Source: JBDRGC01 sp043818215 (GTDB lineage: Bacteria; Chloroflexota; Anaerolineae; Anaerolineales; UBA11858). From it: DNA of 6,192 nucleotides. Under the pieces are notes generated by a model, which was not told where the DNA came from, searched no databases, and saw only the letters and a program-made list of their open reading frames with translations. Within the stretch, counting starts at the first letter, position 1. The number at the start of each line of letters is the position of its first letter. The stretch spans positions 1 to 6,192 of the forward strand of contig JBDRGC010000057.1 of NCBI GenBank assembly GCA_043818215.1. Reading direction: 5' to 3'. This document shows, in pieces, positions 1 through 4,242 of this stretch. A program made the translations under genes and the position numbers.

Positions 1-1
1 G

Positions 2-454
2 GATGGATATACCGATCATCCACTCCTGCCCAGCGGAATACCCCTTTTTCGGGACCCTGGTGGCGATTGGTGGGTGGGCTGCCTATTTCACGATCCGAAC
101 TACATCAGTCATACGGGTCTTGACTTCCCAGCCTGGGGAGGGCTTCCGGTATATGCGACCATGGCCGGGAAGGTGGTCTGGGCTGGGGAGAACGGGCCGT
201 GGGGGAATCTGGTTGTGGTTGAAAACAATGGCTACCAAACCTGGTTCGCGCACTTTCGGGAAATCAATGTAGTAGAAGGGCAGATCGTCTCTTATGGCGA
301 TCAGGTGGGCAATATAGGTACTACGGGGAACTCCACCGGAAATCATCTTCACTATGGGATCAAAGAGAAAGTAGGGGATGGTCAAGTTTGGCACGATCCT
401 ATGATGTTTTTTGATGGTGTTGACTATGTCAAAATTCCGTGTCCTACTAAATAA
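2..454 (+). CDS. M23 (LytM/lysostaphin-type) zinc peptidase, 5' end outside the window
   Basis: The frame is open from the first bases of the window, so the gene begins upstream; the first in-frame GTG (74) is probably internal. The visible 150 residues hold a complete M23 catalytic core. The zinc motif HTGLD is at 110-124, then come a GKVVWAG strand, an FAHF motif holding the likely catalytic histidine, and the terminal signature TGNSTGNHLHYGI, with HLH at 344-352. All ligands expected from LytM (His and Asp of HxxxD, His of HxH) are present, so this part looks functional. Such enzymes cut peptide cross-links in peptidoglycan and usually act outside the membrane. Any signal peptide or other N-terminal domain cannot be seen. 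The next gene starts 12 nt after the stop in the same frame, suggesting co-transcription. Together with that gene and the nearby integrase remnant, a cell-wall-opening role for a conjugative element is plausible, but this is inference. Confidence 0.88.
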   Translation, partial: DGYTDHPLLPSGIPLFRDPGGDWWVGCLFHDPNYISHTGLDFPAWGGLPVYATMAGKVVWAGENGPWGNLVVVENNGYQTWFAHFREINVVEGQIVSYGDQVGNIGTTGNSTGNHLHYGIKEKVGDGQVWHDPMMFFDGVDYVKIPCPTK

Positions 455-466
455 GGCAAAACTTAT

Positions 467-1513
467 GTGACTGTCCGAATTGGCTCCCTGTACTTTGACT
501 CCTGGCACAGCCTTCATTTAAGTAATGGGTGGAGTGATACCTTAGTTTTCCCTATCTCGACGAATGTCGGATTGCCCCCATCGGATTATGCCAAGATCGC
601 CCGCCGTTTGACCTATCCGCTTACAGGCGTGCGATCCAGTGCGTCCCTGTGGCTGCCTGTCGATGGCCCCGACGGTGACTGGTACATCGAGGCTGTCCGC
701 CGCGCGCTGCGAGGCAAGAAGTCGCCAAAGAATACCCCCGTTGCAATTACCAGAGGAATGGCCAAACAGCCCATATTGGACGATTTTTCGTTCATGCCCT
801 GGGTAGACCGTTACCCCTCTCCTCCTCCACCGGTCATTGACAATCCCGTCCCGGCGAATCTCTCATCTCCTGAACTGGCTTGTTTGCGTGCCCTGATACG
901 TGTCCCAGTGGCAACCACCAAGGAAGTAGCCGCAATGATGGGACGCAGCCTTCCTACGGCGCGCCAGGCCTTGTATGAATCAGTCAGGCGCGGGCTGGCT
1001 GCCCAGATACTAGAGAAGCCGTCTGATGAGTTGACGAACGAGGAAATAAGGCAATTACCATCCTATTACCCAGCCTGGGAGATACGCCTTCCTGGAATAA
1101 CTGCGGTCTACCGTAGTTGGGGTATACCGGCAAGAATTTCCTTTCCGGGAAAGCGGGTACGCGAGTATCACGTGGGCAAGCGGCACAGACGAACATCGCG
1201 ACTGTGGAAAGCCTGGCTTCAGCAGGCCTGGCCCTATGCCGATATTTGGGCTGGGTGGACTGAAATCTCTCTGGATGATTACCAGCCCGATGCAGTTGCC
1301 TGGGGGCGGCTGTGGGATGTGGAGACATTATTCTGTTTAGAAGTAGAAAGTGGAAATGCCACCCAAAAGAAACTGAGAGAGAAGATTGTACACAAGTTCA
1401 ACAAAGCGCGAAGACACGCAAAGCTTCGATCTCCCCCTGGTTTTTACTGTCTTGTCCCCCGCCTGGGTGCAAGAGACGGTGTCACCGGTGTTTCGGGACT
1501 TGTCCGCTTTTGA
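467..1513 (+). CDS. Replication-relaxation-like winged-helix protein, C-terminus frameshifted
   Basis: The 348-residue frame opens with GTG 13 nt after the M23 stop, behind a weak AAGG ribosome site at 453-456. Residues about 136-181 (ELACLRALI...EVAAMMGRS...ALYESVRRGLA) form a winged helix-turn-helix. Residues about 270-306 carry PDAV, then LEVESG, then KKLREKI. This arrangement is typical of the C-terminal half of replication-relaxation family proteins of plasmids and integrative elements and resembles a PD-(D/E)xK nuclease core. The family is poorly characterised; it is linked to plasmid or element replication or transfer, and the activity of this copy is unknown. The N-terminal 130 residues have no feature I recognise apart from a proline-rich linker at 117-130. 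After about residue 318 the frame stops making sense, while the +1-shifted frame continues with family-like sequence (see the entry at 1422-1592). The last 30 residues here are therefore probably not native. Confidence 0.7.
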   Translation: MTVRIGSLYFDSWHSLHLSNGWSDTLVFPISTNVGLPPSDYAKIARRLTYPLTGVRSSASLWLPVDGPDGDWYIEAVRRALRGKKSPKNTPVAITRGMAKQPILDDFSFMPWVDRYPSPPPPVIDNPVPANLSSPELACLRALIRVPVATTKEVAAMMGRSLPTARQALYESVRRGLAAQILEKPSDELTNEEIRQLPSYYPAWEIRLPGITAVYRSWGIPARISFPGKRVREYHVGKRHRRTSRLWKAWLQQAWPYADIWAGWTEISLDDYQPDAVAWGRLWDVETLFCLEVESGNATQKKLREKIVHKFNKARRHAKLRSPPGFYCLVPRLGARDGVTGVSGLVRF

Positions 1514-1592
1514 CGACGTAGCTGTTGTGCTGGCGAACTGGCGGGCTTTTGGGGAACTGCCTACGCCTGGCTGGGGGTGGGTGAGGCAGTGA
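1422..1592 (+). pseudogene. Out-of-frame C-terminus of the replication-relaxation-like protein
   Basis: In the frame one base ahead of the preceding gene the sequence reads SFDLPLVFTVLSPAWVQ, then PVFRDLSAFDDVAVVLANW and FGELPTPGWGWV, ending at a TGA. It has the look of the last beta-strands of the same domain: a hydrophobic strand, a helix, DVAVVLANW, and a closing tail. Joining HAK of the upstream frame to SFDLPLV here restores a continuous protein of about 374 residues. The shift therefore lies near 1412-1432 and equals one extra base or two lost ones. It could be a real mutation that inactivated the gene or a sequencing error; the window alone cannot decide. Confidence 0.65.
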
Positions 1593-1662
1593 TTGCGCCG
1601 ATTGCTTTGCAGTCATCACGGCATTTGCAAATAACTATACGCATATCCGTCAGATAATGTTT

Positions 1663-2085
1663 TTAGCTCACCCGCTCTACCCTCTCCGCCAGATCATCGA
1701 AAGACGGCTCCGTGTAGATCATCACCGTGTTCAGGTTCGTGTGTCCCAGAAGCGCAGCCAACCCGCGCAGGTCGTCAGGATTTCCCCGCAGTTAATTGTC
1801 GCTAAAAGTGTGCCGCAGGACGTGGGGTCCAAAGTTGTCCATCTTGGCAGCGAAAGCATATTTGTTCAACATTCGCAACACCGCGCTGCGATCCTTCAAC
1901 GGCCCCTGCTGTCCTATCCATAGATGAGCATTAGGGTCGCCAGCATGGGGATGACCGGCCAGGTAAGCCGTCAAAGCGGATCGCACCTCAGTCTTCAGGG
2001 GGACATCACGCTGATTGCTGCGCTTCCCCTTGCGCACCTTAACCCACCCAGAGCGTCCGTTGATCTCCAAATCCCCCACTTGCCC
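1663..2085 (-). pseudogene. Tyrosine recombinase (phage-type integrase) remnant with internal stop
   Basis: Read on the minus strand from about 2082, the sequence gives the C-terminal catalytic domain of a tyrosine recombinase. VGDLEINGRSGWVKV is followed by RKGKRSNQRDVPL, which holds the beta-hairpin lysine. HVLRHTF, with the H-x-x-R box, lies at 1804-1824. An in-frame TAA (1792-1794) comes next, and then, still in the same frame, the sequence continues with LRGLAALLGHTNLNTVMIYTEP to a TAA at 1663-1665. The catalytic tyrosine codon is at 1714-1716. TAC to TAA is the simplest explanation for the stop. The N-terminal DNA-binding domain and the first catalytic arginine (normally in a GLRxSE motif just before VGDL) are missing, because unrelated sequence begins at about 2083-2097. 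The gene cannot make an active recombinase as it stands. It probably once drove integration of the element to its left. Confidence 0.82.
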
Positions 2086-2123
2086 GGCATCTGGCCCTGG
2101 CTGAGGATGCCGATGCTGAAATT

Positions 2124-2627
2124 GTGTGCGCCGCGGCCCTGCTTCACGATGCCGCTGGCCCCGGGTCAGGGAATTATCGCTTGGAACACCACCACGCTTC
2201 CGCAGCATTTGCCCGTCAAGTTTTAGCAACCGAAGGCTGGCCCGAAGAGCGTATCCGGGCTGTGGAGCACTGTATCCGGGCGCACCGTTTCCGCCATCAA
2301 AGCGAACCGCCCCAGACTCTGGAAGCCAAGATTATTTTCGATGCCGATAAATTGGATTCCATCGGAGCGGTGGGGGCAGTGCGGGCCATTTCTTACTCCG
2401 TGCATGCTAGGCAGCTAATGTATGGCAATCTTTCGGAGCAATTTGTCAAAACGGGGGAAAAAGAACTCGGAGAACCTCACACCCCCTACCATGAATTCGG
2501 GTTCAAACTGACCAAACTCAAAGACCGCATGTACACTCCCACCGCACGCGGCATGGCTAAAGATCGGCACCACTTTTTGGAAGCTTTCTTCGCACGTCTA
2601 CAGGCCGAACTCGAAGGCGAGTGTTAA
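2124..2627 (+). CDS. HD-domain phosphohydrolase, 5'-truncated
   Basis: The protein reads AALLHDAAG near its start (the HD metal motif at residues 8-9), then EHHHA, VEHCIRAHRF, TLEAKIIFDADKLDSIGAVG and a C-terminal helix ending in AELEGEC. This pattern fits HD-superfamily hydrolases related to E. coli YedJ and B. subtilis YpgQ; the exact substrate (nucleotide or other phosphate ester) is unknown. The only available starts are unconvincing: the GTG at 2124 lies inside the domain, in IVCAAALLHD. Family-like sequence continues upstream in frame (LAEDADAEIV) to about 2094-2097, with no ATG and with a stop at 2061-2063. The first helix and the first metal-binding histidine of the H...HD...D set, normally about 30-40 residues before LLHD, are absent. 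The gene thus looks beheaded at the same junction that truncates the integrase remnant. The remaining coding sequence is intact, so the damage may be recent or an assembly effect. Confidence 0.75.
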   Translation: MCAAALLHDAAGPGSGNYRLEHHHASAAFARQVLATEGWPEERIRAVEHCIRAHRFRHQSEPPQTLEAKIIFDADKLDSIGAVGAVRAISYSVHARQLMYGNLSEQFVKTGEKELGEPHTPYHEFGFKLTKLKDRMYTPTARGMAKDRHHFLEAFFARLQAELEGEC

Positions 2628-2724
2628 TTCTACGGGGTTGGGTTGGTGTGTCTGGCGGAAAGCGGACGCAGTGGGGCGCATTTACAAGTTGGTATGCATC
2701 CATCCCCTTCTGGGTCTCTGCAAT

Positions 2725-2754
2725 TAAAACAAAAGAATCACCTCTGGGGTGGTT
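2725..2754 (-). terminator. Possible Rho-independent terminator behind the tRNA fragment
   Basis: On the minus strand AACCACC, loop CCAGA and GGTGATT can form a 7-bp stem with one mismatch, followed by the T-rich stretch TCTTTTGTTTT. It lies just after the 3' end of the tRNA-like fragment, where a tRNA terminator would be expected. The stem is weak, so this is tentative. Confidence 0.35.
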
Positions 2755-2767
2755 CCTGGTTATGCAG

Positions 2768-2797
2768 TGAGGGCGGGGGGACTCGAACCCTCAACCA
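2768..2797 (-). tRNA. tRNA 3'-end fragment (T arm and acceptor strand), probable attachment-site remnant
   Basis: Read on the minus strand, the sequence shows a variable stretch TGGTT, a T arm GAGGG-TTCGAGT-CCCCC (one A:C mismatch in the stem), the acceptor strand CGCCCTC and a discriminator A. CCA is not encoded. The T loop is canonical. Upstream, the matching acceptor strand GAGGGCG, a D arm and a proper anticodon loop (with T at position 33) cannot be found; the nearest hairpin, ATGG/CCAT, has a 9-nt loop. It is therefore not a complete tRNA. Tyrosine recombinases often integrate into tRNA 3' ends and leave such copies, so together with the integrase remnant about 700 bp away this may be an old attL or attR. 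A decayed tRNA gene is the alternative. Confidence 0.55.
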
Positions 2798-2845
2798 ATG
2801 GCAAAATTTTCCATATTGAAAATTGCTGAAACCCTGACAAAGTAG

Positions 2846-2874
2846 TTGACTCGTCACTTCAAAGTATGTATAAT
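2846..2874 (+). promoter_or_regulatory. Sigma-70-type promoter of the regulator/transporter unit
   Basis: A -35 box TTGACT (2846-2851) and a perfect -10 box TATAAT (2869-2874) are separated by exactly 17 bp. The expected transcription start is near 2881, giving an untranslated leader of about 200 nt before the LacI-family gene. The operator at 2886 lies just downstream of the start site. Confidence 0.82.
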
Positions 2875-2885
2875 AGCACGAGTAT

Positions 2886-2899
2886 TGGGAGCGCTCCCA
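2886..2899 (+). promoter_or_regulatory. Operator O1: perfect CebR-like LacI-family palindrome
   Basis: TGGGAGCGCTCCCA is a perfect 14-bp palindrome with the central CG step typical of LacI-family operators. It is identical to the box known for the Streptomyces cellobiose-utilisation repressor CebR. It begins about 5 bp past the predicted transcription start, so a bound repressor would block initiation or early elongation. The obvious candidate binder is the LacI-family protein encoded next. Confidence 0.85.
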
Positions 2900-2928
2900 T
2901 TGCATCAGAATATACGCTGAAATAAGTC

Positions 2929-3023
2929 GGGACTTACGCAGTTCAAGGAGCGACGCACTTTCTGAGTTAGCGAAACGCCCCTTGAAACCCATAAATTGCT
3001 CCAAAACCTAAGTGCGTCGCACC
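2929..3023 (+). repeat. Leader segment with two crossed inverted repeats, possibly MITE-derived
   Basis: Two inverted repeats interlock. TTCAAGG (2942-2948) pairs with CCTTGAA (2980-2986). The perfect 11-bp pair GCGACGCACTT (2950-2960) and AAGTGCGTCGC (3010-3020) crosses it in A-B-A'-B' order. In RNA these would form either mutually exclusive hairpins or a pseudoknot. The outer borders are loosely inverted too: GGG....ACGCA at 2929-2940 against the reverse complement of TGCGT....CCC, 8 of 12. This could mean a small inserted element about 95 bp long. No ORF is present in it. I do not recognise a known riboswitch. Confidence 0.5.
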
Positions 3024-3061
3024 CGATTCCGGTGATGAGACCCTATAAAGAATAAGTTTGT

Positions 3062-3075
3062 TGAGAGCGCTACCA
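3062..3075 (+). promoter_or_regulatory. Operator O2: second, imperfect LacI-family site
   Basis: TGAGAGCGCTACCA matches O1 at 12 of 14 positions and keeps the GAGCGCT core. Its centre is 176 bp from that of O1, close to 17 helical turns. It ends 5 nt before the ribosome binding site of the LacI-family gene. It may support repression by looping or act as a roadblock to transcription. Confidence 0.68.
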
Positions 3076-3080
3076 AGCAC

Positions 3081-3085
3081 AGGAG
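3081..3085 (+). promoter_or_regulatory. Ribosome binding site that favours a GTG start for the LacI-family gene
   Basis: AGGAG directly abuts the ATG at 3086, leaving no spacer, but lies 6 nt before the in-frame GTG at 3092, which is near-ideal. The GTG is therefore the more likely start. Confidence 0.6.
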
Positions 3086-3091
3086 ATGTCA

Positions 3092-4150
3092 GTGCCCAAT
3101 CTAACGCTTGAGGATATTGCTAAACTAGCAGGTGTATCTCGCTCCACGGTTTCTCGCGTTGTGAACGCGCACCCAAGCGTTCGCAAGGATGTTCGCCAGC
3201 GTGTTTTGAATGTCATCGAAAGTACCGGATACTACCCCAATGCGGCTGCCCGCTCACTGGCCTCGCAACATTCTTGGACCATTGGCTTGATCCTGCCTCA
3301 CAGCGTTAGCTTTTTCTTTACAGATCCTTACTACCCCCACCTCATAAAAGGGATTGCCCAGGCGTGCAATCAATATAATTATACATTGGCTCTCTTCCTG
3401 GTTGGCACCAAGGAAGATGAGGAAAAGATATTTCCCCGGGTTTCACGAAGGGGCCTGCTTGATGGCGTAATCGTTCAGTCAGGCCATCATGGTGACCAGG
3501 GAATCATTGGCTGTATGGTCGATGCAAATAAGCCACTCGTGGTCGTTGGCCGGCCATTTCGATCTGACAATGTGAGCTATATTGACATCGACAACATTAA
3601 CGCTGCTTGTAACGCGGTCAGCCACCTTGTCCGTGCGGGACGTCAGCGCATCGCAACAATCACCGGCCCAGTCAACAGCACAGTGGGAATTGATCGAAAA
3701 GAAGGGTATCGAAAAGCCCTTATCGAGCGAGGTAAAGAGATAGATGAGGCTCTTATCAGGGAAGGAGACTTCACTGAGGCAGGTGGATATTATGCGATGC
3801 AACAGTTGCTGCCTGCCAGACCTGATGCAGTTTTTGCTGCATCTGACATTATGGCGATTGGCGCTATGCGAGCAACCCGGGATGCCGGTTTGCGCATCCC
3901 CGAAGACATTGCCTTTGTTGGTTTTGACGACTTTCCTGTCGCCACACTTTCCGATGTACAATTGACGACCATCCGCCAGCCCGTTGTCCAATTTGGCTAT
4001 AAAGCCGTTGAACTACTAATTGATCTAATCACCAATGGCATTCAACCAGTACGCCACATAATAATGGGCACGGAACTTGTAATTCGGGATTCGTGCGGCG
4101 CAAAACAATCCTCGTCGCAGTTTACTCTTTCTACAGATGAGCCAAAATAA
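3092..4150 (+). CDS. LacI-family transcriptional repressor, probably sugar-responsive
   Basis: A complete 352-residue regulator (354 if the ATG at 3086 is used) of normal family length. Residues about 5-25 form the LacI helix-turn-helix (TLEDIAKLAGVSRSTVSRVVN), followed by the third helix and the hinge motif GYYPNAAARSLAS, whose leucine inserts into the operator minor groove. From about residue 62 (WTIGLILP) runs the periplasmic-binding-protein-like effector and dimer domain. It includes DPYYPHLIKGI, VVGRPF, YIDIDN, ITGP and the family signature AFVGFDDFPVATLSDVQLTTIRQP near the end. The recognition helix SRSTVSRV is of the class seen in CebR-type regulators, in keeping with the CebR-like operators O1 and O2 upstream. 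It probably represses its own transcript and the substrate-binding protein gene that follows 92 nt downstream, and releases DNA when a sugar binds. The ligand cannot be read from sequence; a cello-oligosaccharide or other beta-glucoside is a reasonable guess from the operator. No lesions are seen. Confidence 0.93.
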   Translation: MPNLTLEDIAKLAGVSRSTVSRVVNAHPSVRKDVRQRVLNVIESTGYYPNAAARSLASQHSWTIGLILPHSVSFFFTDPYYPHLIKGIAQACNQYNYTLALFLVGTKEDEEKIFPRVSRRGLLDGVIVQSGHHGDQGIIGCMVDANKPLVVVGRPFRSDNVSYIDIDNINAACNAVSHLVRAGRQRIATITGPVNSTVGIDRKEGYRKALIERGKEIDEALIREGDFTEAGGYYAMQQLLPARPDAVFAASDIMAIGAMRATRDAGLRIPEDIAFVGFDDFPVATLSDVQLTTIRQPVVQFGYKAVELLIDLITNGIQPVRHIIMGTELVIRDSCGAKQSSSQFTLSTDEPK

Positions 4151-4186
4151 AAGGAGGTGGTTTTTATAGAAAAAGCAATATACTAA
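4151..4186 (+). other. Orphan strong Shine-Dalgarno sequence followed by an AUA-led six-codon frame
   Basis: AAGGAGGTG (4151-4159), a near-perfect complement of the 16S rRNA 3' end, directly follows the LacI stop codon, yet no usual start codon lies in range. Six bases later comes ATA GAA AAA GCA ATA TAC TAA. An ATG in place of the ATA would give a short leader peptide or the first codons of a lipoprotein-like start. It may be a decayed former start of the transport gene or a translational coupling site. Confidence 0.35.
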
Positions 4187-4227
4187 TATCAATGTCACCT
4201 ATCGTATTTCAACCCAAATTCTCAAAA

Positions 4228-4232
4228 AGGAG
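4228..4232 (+). promoter_or_regulatory. Ribosome binding site of the substrate-binding protein
   Basis: AGGAG, within AAAAAGGAG, stands 10 nt before the ATG at 4243. It supports that start over the upstream in-frame ATG at 4192, which would place 17 charged or polar residues before the lipoprotein signal and has no ribosome site at proper distance. Confidence 0.7.
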
Positions 4233-4242
4233 AAAACTCACC

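Noticed and set aside
1593..1662. Terminator between the convergent replication-relaxation-like and integrase genes
   Set aside because: No stable stem with a T tract is visible; only a short TTTGCA direct repeat was seen.
2634..2660. G-rich stretch as a possible quadruplex
   Set aside because: The G runs are short and irregular, so any structure would be weak.
2768..2845. A complete tRNA gene on the minus strand
   Set aside because: I could not find a matching 5' acceptor strand, a D arm or an anticodon loop with T33; only the 3' part is convincing.
2738..3004. Minus-strand open frame of 88 residues
   Set aside because: It runs through the tRNA fragment, the promoter and the operator; its WLRVRVPPPS stretch is the usual false translation of a tRNA 3' end.
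3044..3049. Second promoter with TATAAA just before O2
   Set aside because: No acceptable -35 hexamer lies 16-18 bp upstream.
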